64,000 nt of DNA from Micromonospora sediminicola (GTDB taxonomy: Bacteria; Actinomycetota; Actinomycetes; Mycobacteriales; Micromonosporaceae), in contig NZ_FLRH01000004.1 of NCBI RefSeq assembly GCF_900089585.1, positions 1,481,001 to 1,545,000 of the forward strand. Direction: 5' to 3'. Shown one piece after another: positions 24,405-31,752 of this stretch; position 1 is the stretch's first letter, and every line of letters begins with the position of its first letter. The translations under genes and the position numbers were made by a program. Under the pieces are notes generated by a model, which ran no database searches, was not told where the DNA came from, and saw only the letters and a list, made by a program, of their open reading frames with translations.

Positions 24405-25094
24405 ATGGCCGACAACATTGCCCGGGTCTTCGCCGACGCGATCGCGCCCGACCCCGCCCGACCGTTGCTCACCTGGTATGACGACGCCACCGGCGAGCGC
24501 ACCGAACTCTCCGGCGCGACGCTGGCGAACTGGGTGGCCAAGACGGCCAACCTGCTCGTCGACGAGGCCGGGGCCGCGCCCGGTGACCCGGTCGGCGTGT
24601 TGCTGCCGCCGCACTGGCAGACCGCCGCGGTGCTGCTCGGCTGCTGGTCGGCGAAGACGACGGTGGTCGACCGGCCGACCCCGGTGGACGTGCTGTTCAC
24701 CGCCGTCGACCGGGTCGACGAGGCGGCCCGGTGGCCGGCCGGCGAGCGGTACGCCCTGGCGCTGGACCCGTTCGCGCTGCCGATGCGGCAGGTGCCGCCG
24801 GGCTGCGCCGACTTCGTCGGCGCGGTACGCGGACACGGCGACCACTTCACGCCGTACCCCTCGGGCGGCGAGGCGGACGCGGCGCTGCTGGCCCGCGCCC
24901 AGGCGCGCGCCGCGGAGCTGGGCCTGCGCGCCGGTGACCGCCTCCTGGTCGACGTGACCCGTCACCCCGACCCGGTCGACTGGCTGCTGGCCCCGCTGAC
25001 CGCCGGCGCCTCCGTGGTCCCCTGCGCCCACCCCGACCCCACGCGCCACGCCCACCGCGCCACAACGGAAAAAACCACCCACACTCTCCCCTGA
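24405..25094 (+). CDS. TIGR03089 family protein (acyl-CoA ligase N-terminal-like)
   Basis: 229 residues. The stretch LLTWYDDATGERTELSGATL, then WVAKTANLL and VGVLLPPHWQTAAVLLGCWS, is typical of the TIGR03089 family, which resembles only the N-terminal part of AMP-forming acyl-CoA ligases. It lacks the P-loop and hinge of a working ligase, so it is probably not catalytic in that sense. ATG 24405 begins MADNIARVFADAI. A large open frame extends upstream but runs antisense through manC and the glycosyltransferase. Placement beside manC/glycosyltransferase matches what I recall in other actinobacteria. Function unknown. Confidence 0.85.
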   Translation: MADNIARVFADAIAPDPARPLLTWYDDATGERTELSGATLANWVAKTANLLVDEAGAAPGDPVGVLLPPHWQTAAVLLGCWSAKTTVVDRPTPVDVLFTAVDRVDEAARWPAGERYALALDPFALPMRQVPPGCADFVGAVRGHGDHFTPYPSGGEADAALLARAQARAAELGLRAGDRLLVDVTRHPDPVDWLLAPLTAGASVVPCAHPDPTRHAHRATTEKTTHTLP

Positions 25095-25111
25095 CCCCAC
25101 CCCACCCCCGC

Positions 25112-25182
25112 GATCTTGCACTTGCGGCCCCGGGTTCGGGGCATTCACCCCTTTCGTCGGGGCGGAAAGTGCAAGATCAGCG
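25112..25182. terminator. Bidirectional hairpin built from a GATCTTGCACTT inverted repeat
   Basis: GATCTTGCACTT (from 25113) reappears inverted as AAGTGCAAGATC (ending 25179). Matching CCCCG/CGGGG inner segments extend the stem. It lies between the convergent TIGR03089 and acetoacetate-CoA ligase genes, 18 bases from each stop. The AT-rich arms stand out from the high-GC surroundings, suggesting a dispersed repeat reused as a terminator. Confidence 0.6.
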
Positions 25183-25199
25183 GGACGGGGGGCCGGAGG

Positions 25200-27188
25200 T
25201 CAGGCTGGGGTGGGGTGGTCGGAGCTGGCGCGGCGTTGGGCCAGGGTGGCGAAGGCGGTCAGGGACTCGGGGTTGGCCAGGGCGCCCTTGGCCGCGGCCG
25301 AGTCGACCGGGGTGCCGGTCAGGATCTTCTTGACCGGGACCTCCAGCTTCTTCGCGCTCAACGTTCTCGGCACGGCCCGGACCTGGTGGATCTCGTCCGG
25401 CACGTGCCGGGGTGACAGCGCGGTCCGCAGCTCCCGGCAGATCGTCTTCCGCATCGCGTCGTCGAGTTCGAGGCCGTCGGCCAGCACCACGAACAGCAGC
25501 AGCTCACCGGCGCCGCCCTCGTCGTCCTCCAGGTGCACCACCACCGAGTCGACCACCTCGTCGAGCCCCTCCACCACGGAGTAGAACTCCGCCGTGCCCA
25601 GGCGCACCCCGCCCCGGTTCAGCGTGGCGTCGGAGCGGCCGGTGATCACACAGCCGCCGCGCTCGTTCACCGTGATCCAGTCGCCGTGCCGCCAGACGCC
25701 GGGATAGACCTCGAAGTACGCCTCCCGGTAGCGGGCGCCGTCCGGGTCGTTCCAGAACCCGACCGGCATGCTCGGCATCGGCTCGGTGATCACCAGCTCG
25801 CCGAGCTGGCCGATCACCGCCGAGCCGTCGGCCGCGCGGGCCTCCACCTTCGCGCCGAGCGCCCGGCAGGCGATCTCCCCCGCGTGCACCGGCAGCAGCG
25901 GCACCCCGCCCACGAAACCGGTGCAGACGTCGGTGCCGCCGGAGAGCGACTGGAGCTGGAGGCGGTCGCCCACGTTCTCGTACACCCAGGTGAAGCCCTC
26001 GGCCGGCAGCGGCGCGCCGGTCGAGCCGAGGCCGCGCAGCGCGGACAGGTCGGCGATCTCCCGCGGCACCAGCCCGGCCTTGCGGCAGGCCAGCAGGAAC
26101 GGGGCCGAGGTGCCGAAGTAGGTGGTGCCGGTCTCCGCCGCCAGCCGCCACAGCGCGCCGAGGTCGGGGTGGCCCGGGTTGCCGTCGAAGAGCACGATCG
26201 CCGCGCCCACCGCCGGCCCGGAGACCAGGAAGTTCCACATCATCCAGCCGGTGGTGGTGAACCAGAGGAACCGGTCGGACGGACCCAGGTCGTGGTGCAG
26301 CGCCAGCATCTTCAGGTGTTCGAGCAGGATGCCGCCGTGGCCGTGCACGATCGGCTTGGGCAGGCCGGTGGTGCCGGAGGAGTAGAGCACGTACAGCGGG
26401 TGGTCGAAGGCGACCGGGGTGAAGGTCAGCGGCTCGTCGGTCTCCGCCGCCAGCTCCGCCCAGGCCAGGGCGCCCGCCGGGGTCTCGCCGGCCGGATCGA
26501 GGTACGGGACGGCGACGGTGTGCCGCAGCGACGGCAGCGCGGCCCGGATCGCGGCCACCTCGGCGCGCCGGTCGACCGGCTTGTCGCCGTAGCGGTAGCC
26601 GTCCACCGCGACCAGCACCGTGGGCTCGATCTGCTGCCACCGGTCGGTGACGCTGCGGGTGCCGAACTCGGGCGCGCAGGAGGAGAAGATCGCCCCCAGG
26701 CTGGCGGTGGCGAGCAGCAGGACGTACGTCTCCGGGATGTTCGGCGCGTACGCGGCCACCCGGTCGCCCGGGCCGACGCCGAGCCGGCGCAGACCGGCCG
26801 CCACCCGGCGGACCCGCTCGCGCAGCTCGGCCGCGGTGAGCGTCTCCGGGGCGCGGGTCTGCCCGTGCGCGATCACCGCCGGGGCGTCGTCGTCGAGGCC
26901 CGGCATGCGCAGCACGTTCTCGGCGTAGTTGAGCGTGGCGCCGGGGAACCAGCGGGCGCCGGGCATGGCCCGCCCGGCGAGCGTGGCGGTCGGCGGGGTG
27001 TGCGCGACCACCTGGAAGTAGTCCCAGATCGAGCCCCAGAACCCGTCCAGGTCGGTCACCGACCACTGCCACAGCGCGTCGTAGTCGGCGAACTCCAGCC
27101 CGCGGTGCTCGGCCAGCCAGCGCAGGTAGTCACCGATCCGGGACCGTTCGCGTACGTCGGCCGGCGGCGTCCACAGCACGTCAGACAC
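25200..27188 (-). CDS. Acetoacetate-CoA ligase (acetoacetyl-CoA synthetase)
   Basis: 662 residues, ANL superfamily, activating acetoacetate (or a similar short beta-keto acid) through an acyl-AMP. The P-loop YVLYSSGTTGLPKPIVHGHG is near residue 265 and GSTGAPL near 380. The hinge/ATP-binding region is GDWITVNERGGCVITGRSDA. The C-terminal catalytic lysine region LSAKKLEVPVKKIL is of the acetoacetyl-CoA type rather than the acetyl-CoA type. GTG 27188 (MSDVLWTPPADV) follows a strong GGGAGGGTGG site. An open frame continues to 27392 but passes through a palindromic repeat and is not part of the protein. Confidence 0.9.
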   Translation of the reverse strand: MSDVLWTPPADVRERSRIGDYLRWLAEHRGLEFADYDALWQWSVTDLDGFWGSIWDYFQVVAHTPPTATLAGRAMPGARWFPGATLNYAENVLRMPGLDDDAPAVIAHGQTRAPETLTAAELRERVRRVAAGLRRLGVGPGDRVAAYAPNIPETYVLLLATASLGAIFSSCAPEFGTRSVTDRWQQIEPTVLVAVDGYRYGDKPVDRRAEVAAIRAALPSLRHTVAVPYLDPAGETPAGALAWAELAAETDEPLTFTPVAFDHPLYVLYSSGTTGLPKPIVHGHGGILLEHLKMLALHHDLGPSDRFLWFTTTGWMMWNFLVSGPAVGAAIVLFDGNPGHPDLGALWRLAAETGTTYFGTSAPFLLACRKAGLVPREIADLSALRGLGSTGAPLPAEGFTWVYENVGDRLQLQSLSGGTDVCTGFVGGVPLLPVHAGEIACRALGAKVEARAADGSAVIGQLGELVITEPMPSMPVGFWNDPDGARYREAYFEVYPGVWRHGDWITVNERGGCVITGRSDATLNRGGVRLGTAEFYSVVEGLDEVVDSVVVHLEDDEGGAGELLLFVVLADGLELDDAMRKTICRELRTALSPRHVPDEIHQVRAVPRTLSAKKLEVPVKKILTGTPVDSAAAKGALANPESLTAFATLAQRRASSDHPTPA

Positions 27189-27334
27189 GTTCCACCCTCC
27201 CTGAGGCCCGTCACGACACTGTGCATGGGCCGTGGCGCCATCTTGCCCTACCTCGTGCCGCCATTCTCCGCACCGGGTGGCGGTTCCGGGGCGTGCCCAC
27301 CCCACACCCCGAACCCCCCACCCATGTGGGCCGC

Positions 27335-27393
27335 ACGCAAGGAGGGGCCCCTTATTAACGCCTCGTGCATGGAAAGGGGCCCCGCTTAACACC
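27335..27393. repeat. 59-bp palindromic repeat, copy B
   Basis: Same orientation as copies A and D, beginning CGCAAGGAGGGGCCCCTTAT and ending GGGGCCCCGCTTAACACC. Faces copy C across 53 bases. Confidence 0.85.
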
Positions 27394-27446
27394 CGACGCC
27401 TCGCGGGAGAACGGCAGGCGGTGGCGGGCAGCGCCGGTATGCCCGG

Positions 27447-27504
27447 GTGTTAAGAGGGGCCCCCTCCTCTACCGGAGGCGTTAACAAGGGGCCCTTCCTT
27501 GCAC
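27447..27504. repeat. 59-bp palindromic repeat, copy C (inverted)
   Basis: Its reverse complement begins GTGCAAGGAAGGGCCCCTTG and ends GGGGCCCCTCTTAACAC. It ends one base before the stop codon of the thioesterase gene, so it could also end that transcript. Confidence 0.85.
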
Positions 27505-27505
27505 C

Positions 27506-28021
27506 TCAGCCGGCGCGGTGGGCCTGGATGGCGCGGCGGCGGGCCAGGCGGTGGGCGCGCCGGATCTCCGCCTCCCGGAAGCGGCGTTCGTCGTCGGCCG
27601 TCTCGGGCAGCACCGGTCGGACCGGACGCGGCGCGCCGCCCACATCGACCCCCACGAAGACCAGGTACGCGGTGGCGACGCGCACCGGCTCGTCCTCGGC
27701 CGAGTCCCAGCGCTCGGCGACCACCCGCACCCCGACCTCCATCGAGGTGTTGCCGGTCCAGTTGACCTGTGCGTGCGCGTGCACCAGGTCGCCCACCCTG
27801 ACCGGCTCGGAGAAGACGATCTCGTCGATGGAGGCGGTGACCGCGGTGCCGCCGCTGTGCCGGGCCGCCGCCGCGCCGGCCACGTCGTCGACGAACTTCA
27901 TCAGTACCCCACCGTGCACGCTGCCGTACAGATTGACATCGACAGCGGTCATGATGCGACTGAGCGTGACGCGGGAGTACGAGGTCGGCTTACCCGCCGG
28001 CACCGCGGGATGATCTGTCAT
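27506..28021 (-). CDS. Acyl-CoA thioesterase (hotdog fold, YciA/BACH type)
   Basis: 171 residues. The hotdog signature NLYGSVHGGVLMKFVDDVAG (with the catalytic-side asparagine and aspartate) starts near residue 30. VTASIDEIVFSEPVRVGDLV and the NWTGNTSMEVGVRV strand follow. It hydrolyses acyl-CoA to free acid and CoA in the cytoplasm. The C-terminal 25 residues are a basic helix (RREAEIRRAHRLARRRA-like). It lies between an acetoacetate-CoA ligase and, further on, an acyl-CoA dehydrogenase, so the neighbourhood is acyl-CoA metabolism. Start ATG 28021. Confidence 0.9.
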   Translation of the reverse strand: MTDHPAVPAGKPTSYSRVTLSRIMTAVDVNLYGSVHGGVLMKFVDDVAGAAAARHSGGTAVTASIDEIVFSEPVRVGDLVHAHAQVNWTGNTSMEVGVRVVAERWDSAEDEPVRVATAYLVFVGVDVGGAPRPVRPVLPETADDERRFREAEIRRAHRLARRRAIQAHRAG

Positions 28022-28044
28022 GCCGGAAACGGTACGGTGCGCGG

Positions 28045-28695
28045 ATGCGACATCTCTGGAGCTTCCTCGCCGGGTTGGTGGTGGCGCCCGTCACCTGGGT
28101 GCTCGTCACCCTCGGTCAGGACGGATCTGGGCGGACCGTCAACCGCTGGGTGGAGATCGGTACGTACAGCACACCGAACCTGATCGAGCCGGCCGTCTAT
28201 CTGGGCGTCGCCGGCGTCCTGCTCGGCCTGCTCGGCACGCTGCGTTTCTCGCCGCTCGGCCCGCTCGTGGCGGGCCTGCTGCTCGCCGCCCCGTACGTCG
28301 GGTTGTTCGTCGCGCCCTTCTCCGTGCGGGACCGGGTGCCCGACGACCTGAAGGTGCTCGGCGACCCGCTGCCGCTGCGCCAGCCGCTGGAGAACGGCAC
28401 GCTGTTCCTCATCGGCCTGCTGCTGCTGATGGCCGTGTTCAGCGCCCAGCGGTGGCGGCGACCCGTGGCGGCCGAGGCGGAGCTGACCCCGGCCGTCACA
28501 CCGGTCGAGCACCGGCCCACGCTGACCGACTGGCCGCCGGCCGGCGCGCCGAAGGACCCGGACACGGCCCCGCTCACGCTGGCCTACCCGGAAACCCCCA
28601 CCGATCCCCTGCCCCGCCGCACCGGCGGCGAGTCGCCGTGGTCCGCGCCGCCGCGCGGCGCCGCCCGGCCGGAGGGCACCAGCGAGAGCCGTTGA
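28045..28695 (+). CDS. Small membrane protein, four predicted helices
   Basis: 216 residues. About four hydrophobic helices lie within the first 140 residues (FLAGLVVAPVTWVLVTLG at the N-terminus, YLGVAGVLLGLLGTL, LVAGLLLAAPYVGLFVAPF, LFLIGLLLLMAVF). A Pro-rich hydrophilic tail follows. I do not recognise a family. It starts 23 bases from the divergent thioesterase start, so the promoters must overlap the two gene starts. A strong hairpin follows it. Confidence 0.75.
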   Translation: MRHLWSFLAGLVVAPVTWVLVTLGQDGSGRTVNRWVEIGTYSTPNLIEPAVYLGVAGVLLGLLGTLRFSPLGPLVAGLLLAAPYVGLFVAPFSVRDRVPDDLKVLGDPLPLRQPLENGTLFLIGLLLLMAVFSAQRWRRPVAAEAELTPAVTPVEHRPTLTDWPPAGAPKDPDTAPLTLAYPETPTDPLPRRTGGESPWSAPPRGAARPEGTSESR

Positions 28696-28700
28696 CCAGT

Positions 28701-28732
28701 GCGGGCGGGCCGGGTCACCCCGGCCCGCCCGC
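28701..28732. terminator. Bidirectional 14-bp perfect hairpin
   Basis: GCGGGCGGGCCGGG (28701-28714), loop TCAC, and the perfect complement (28719-28732). It lies between a plus-strand gene ending at 28695 and a minus-strand gene ending at 28753. Confidence 0.8.
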
Positions 28733-28752
28733 CCGAACGTCGACGCCGGCGC

Positions 28753-29916
28753 TCAGCCCTTGAGCAGCTGCCGGGCCATGACGATGCGCTGCACCTGGTT
28801 GGTGCCCTCGTAGATCTGCGTGATCTTGGCGTCCCGCATCATCCGCTCGACCGGGTAGTCGCGGGTGTAGCCGTAGCCGCCGAGCAGCTGGACCGCGTCG
28901 GTGGTGATCTCCATGGCGGCGTCCGAGGCGAAGCACTTGGCGGCCGCGCCGAAGTAGGTCAGGTCCGCGTCGCCGCGCTCCGACTTGCCGGCCGCCGCGT
29001 ACGTGAGCTGCCGGGCCGCCTCCAGCTTCATGCCCATGTCGGCGAGCATGAACTGGATGCCCTGGAACTCGGCGACCGCCTTGCCGAACTGCTTGCGCTC
29101 CTGGACGTAGCCCTTGGCGTAGTCCAGCGCACCCTGGGCGATGCCGATCGCCTGGGCGGCGATGGTGACCCGGGTGTGGTCCAGCGTCTGCATGGCGGTG
29201 GCGAAGCCGGTGCCCTCCGCGCCGATCATCCGGTCGGCCGGGATCCGGACGTTGTCGAAGTAGACCTCGCGGGTCGGCGAGCCCTTGATGCCGAGCTTCT
29301 TCTCCGGCGCGCCGAAGCTGACCCCCGGGTCGGACTTCTCCACCACGAAGGCCGAGATGCCCCGGGACCGAGCTGTGGGATCGGTCACAGCGAAGACGGT
29401 GTAGTACTCGGAGACGCCCGCGTTGGTGATCCACCGCTTCACGCCGTTGAGCACCCAGTGGTCGCCGTCGCGGACCGCCTTGGTGGTCATCGACGCGGCG
29501 TCGCTGCCGGCCTCCGGCTCGGAGAGGCAGTAGGAGAACATCGCGTCGCCCGAGGCGACCGGCGTGAGGTACTTCCGCTTCAGCTCCTCGGAGCCGGCCA
29601 GCAGCAGCGGCATGGTGCCCAGCTTGTTGACCGCCGGGATCAGCGAGGACGAGGCGCAGGCCCGGGCCACTTCCTCGATCACGATGGCCGTGGCCAGCGC
29701 GTCCGCGCCGGCGCCGCCGTACTCGACCGGGACGTGCGGGGCGTGGAAGTCGGCGGCGCGCAGGGCGTCGTAGGACGCCTTGGGAAACTCACCTGTCTCA
29801 TCCGCCTCGGCGGCGTGCGGAGCCACCTTCGCCGCACAGACCTCACGGACCGCCTCCCGGATCGCCTCGTGCTCCTCCGGCAACCGGTAGACGTCGAACG
29901 ACTGCTCTGCGGCCAT
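28753..29916 (-). CDS. Acyl-CoA dehydrogenase
   Basis: 387 residues, the usual length for a soluble FAD acyl-CoA dehydrogenase carrying out the first step of beta-oxidation. The first signature, FSYCLSEPEAGSDAASMTTK, is near residue 133. The second signature region QLLGGYGYTRDYPVERMMRD is near 345, and the catalytic-glutamate region is QIYEGTNQVQRIVMARQLL. Position near purE-purK matches my memory of fadE25 (Rv3274c) in M. tuberculosis, suggesting orthology. Substrate chain length cannot be read from sequence. Confidence 0.93.
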   Translation of the reverse strand: MAAEQSFDVYRLPEEHEAIREAVREVCAAKVAPHAAEADETGEFPKASYDALRAADFHAPHVPVEYGGAGADALATAIVIEEVARACASSSLIPAVNKLGTMPLLLAGSEELKRKYLTPVASGDAMFSYCLSEPEAGSDAASMTTKAVRDGDHWVLNGVKRWITNAGVSEYYTVFAVTDPTARSRGISAFVVEKSDPGVSFGAPEKKLGIKGSPTREVYFDNVRIPADRMIGAEGTGFATAMQTLDHTRVTIAAQAIGIAQGALDYAKGYVQERKQFGKAVAEFQGIQFMLADMGMKLEAARQLTYAAAGKSERGDADLTYFGAAAKCFASDAAMEITTDAVQLLGGYGYTRDYPVERMMRDAKITQIYEGTNQVQRIVMARQLLKG

Positions 29917-30162
29917 GTCGGCCCTCCCCTTTCACCGCTATCATGCGCAGTCTGTGCCGCCCGGAAGCTGCCGACTGCCGCAGACTGAAGGATAGCCACC
30001 GGCTACGGCCGAACCTTACCGGCGGGTAGGCTCGCGCCCGAGCGTCGTCCACCCGACCCACTACCCTCACACCAGACATCAGTCCCCTCGGTGCCCGGCC
30101 TAGGCGCCCCCAGCAGAATGCGACGCGAGGAAGCGCCGCCAGTGCGAGCGGAGAAGACAGGC

Positions 30163-31590
30163 GTGACGATCCCGTACCCGAACTCCCAGCCGACGCCCGC
30201 CATCGCCGCGGTGACCCCGCCGTCCGGCGCGGCCCGGCCCCGGGTCACCTTCCTCGGCACCGGCTACCTCGGCGCGACGTACGCCATCTGTTACGCCGAG
30301 CTGGGCTACGAGGTGCTCGGCTTCGACGTCGACGCGGACAAGATCGCGAAGCTGAACGCGGGCGAGGTGCCGATCCACGAACCCGGCCTCGACGAGCTGC
30401 TGCGGCGCAACCTGGCCGCCGGCCGGCTGCGGTTCAGCACCGACATCCAGGAGACTGCCGACTTCGGCGACGTGCACTTCATCTGCGTCGGCACCCCGCA
30501 GCGGGCCGACGGCATGGGCGCCGACCTGTCGTACGTCGAGGCGTCGGTGACCGGCCTCGCCCAGCACCTGACCCGCAAGGCGCTGATCGTCGGCAAGTCC
30601 ACCGTGCCGGTGGGCACCGCCGAGTGGGTGGAGCAGCTGGTCGGCAAGCACAGCCCGACCGACCTCGGGGTCGAGGTGGCGTGGAGCCCCGAGTTCCTCC
30701 AGGAGGGCTTCGCCGTCGACGACGTGCTGCGCCCCAACCGGATCGTGGTCGGCGTCAAGAGCGAGTGGGCCAACGGCATGCTCTTCGCCGCCCACAAGGG
30801 CGTCTTCGACCTGGCCGCCACCGAGGACCGCGAGGTGCCCCTGGTGGTCACCGACTTCGCCACCGCCGAGCTGGTCAAGGTCGCCGCGAACGCGTTCCTG
30901 GCCACCAAGATCTCGTTCATCAACGCGATGGCCGAGGTCTGCGAGGCGGCCGGCGGCGACGTCACCCAGCTCGCCCGCTCCATCGGCTACGACCCGCGGA
31001 TCGGCAACCGGTTCCTCCAGGCCGGGCTCGGCTTCGGCGGCGCCTGCCTGCCCAAGGACATCCGGGCCTTCCAGGCCCGTGCCCAGGAGCTGGGGGCCGG
31101 CGAGGCGCTGCGCTTCCTGCACGAGGTCGACCTGATCAACCTGCGCCGCCGTACCCGGGTGGTGCAGCTCGCCGCCGAGCTGCTCGGCCGCCGCTCCGGC
31201 CCGGCCGGTCCGGACCTGTCCGGCACCCGGATCGCGGTGCTCGGCGCCACCTTCAAGCCCAACACCGACGACGTACGCGACGCCCCCGCCCTCGCGGTGG
31301 CCGCGCTGCTCGGCAAGGCCGGCGCCGACGTGCACGTCTTCGACCCGCAGGGGATCGAGAACGCGCGCCGCGCCGTGCCGGAGCTGACCTACGAGGAGAA
31401 CATGACCGACGCCGTCCGCGGCGCCGACCTGGTCTGCGTGCTCACCGAGTGGGCCGAGTTCCGCAACGCCGACCCGGTCGCGCTGGGCGAGCTGGCCAAC
31501 GGCCGCCGGGTGGTCGACGGGCGCAACTGCCTGGACTCGACACTGTGGACGCAGGCCGGGTGGGAGTACCGCGGCATGGGTCGCCCCTGA
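30163..31590 (+). CDS. ugd: UDP-glucose 6-dehydrogenase
   Basis: 475 residues. Oxidises UDP-glucose (or a related sugar) to the uronate with NAD. The NAD motif VTFLGTGYLGATYAICYAEL is at about 28-47. VGTPQ and the KSTVPVGTAEWV segment come next, and the central helix ends with NAMAEVCEAAGGD. The catalytic cysteine is in GFGGACLPKDIRAF. The C-terminal UDP-binding domain contains GATFKPNTDDVRDAPAL. I chose GTG 30163 because GGAG lies nine bases upstream; in-frame alternatives exist at 30142 and 30091. A strong intrinsic terminator follows, so it is monocistronic on its 3' side. Confidence 0.92.
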   Translation: MTIPYPNSQPTPAIAAVTPPSGAARPRVTFLGTGYLGATYAICYAELGYEVLGFDVDADKIAKLNAGEVPIHEPGLDELLRRNLAAGRLRFSTDIQETADFGDVHFICVGTPQRADGMGADLSYVEASVTGLAQHLTRKALIVGKSTVPVGTAEWVEQLVGKHSPTDLGVEVAWSPEFLQEGFAVDDVLRPNRIVVGVKSEWANGMLFAAHKGVFDLAATEDREVPLVVTDFATAELVKVAANAFLATKISFINAMAEVCEAAGGDVTQLARSIGYDPRIGNRFLQAGLGFGGACLPKDIRAFQARAQELGAGEALRFLHEVDLINLRRRTRVVQLAAELLGRRSGPAGPDLSGTRIAVLGATFKPNTDDVRDAPALAVAALLGKAGADVHVFDPQGIENARRAVPELTYEENMTDAVRGADLVCVLTEWAEFRNADPVALGELANGRRVVDGRNCLDSTLWTQAGWEYRGMGRP

Positions 31591-31605
31591 CCCGTCGACG
31601 TCGGG

Positions 31606-31649
31606 CCGGCCGGCCGGGGATCGCATCCCCGACCGGCCGGTCCTTTTTT
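31606..31649 (+). terminator. Classical intrinsic terminator after the UDP-glucose dehydrogenase gene
   Basis: A 16-bp stem (31606-31621 with 31625-31640, one mismatch) with a 3-base loop is followed by TCCTTTTTT. It is the only hairpin in the window with a good T-tract. Confidence 0.9.
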
Positions 31650-31752
31650 GTTGTCCGGAACGCGCCGGCAACTGTCGAAATCCCGGCCCGCTCAGGGCAT
31701 GCTGCCTCTGGGAGGTCCACAGTGCGGGGGCGCGGGCGAACGGGAGACTGAC

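Larger units (their letters stand above)
27189..27505. other. 317-bp gap holding two inverted copies of the 59-bp repeat
   Basis: Between the acetoacetate-CoA ligase start and the thioesterase stop (both minus strand). Apart from the ligase promoter/leader side (27189-27334) it consists mainly of repeat copies B and C with 53 bases between them. No gene seen. Confidence 0.6.

Noticed and set aside
27189..27392. N-terminal extension of the acetoacetate-CoA ligase
   Set aside because: It would translate through repeat copy B, and a strong ribosome site precedes GTG 27188.
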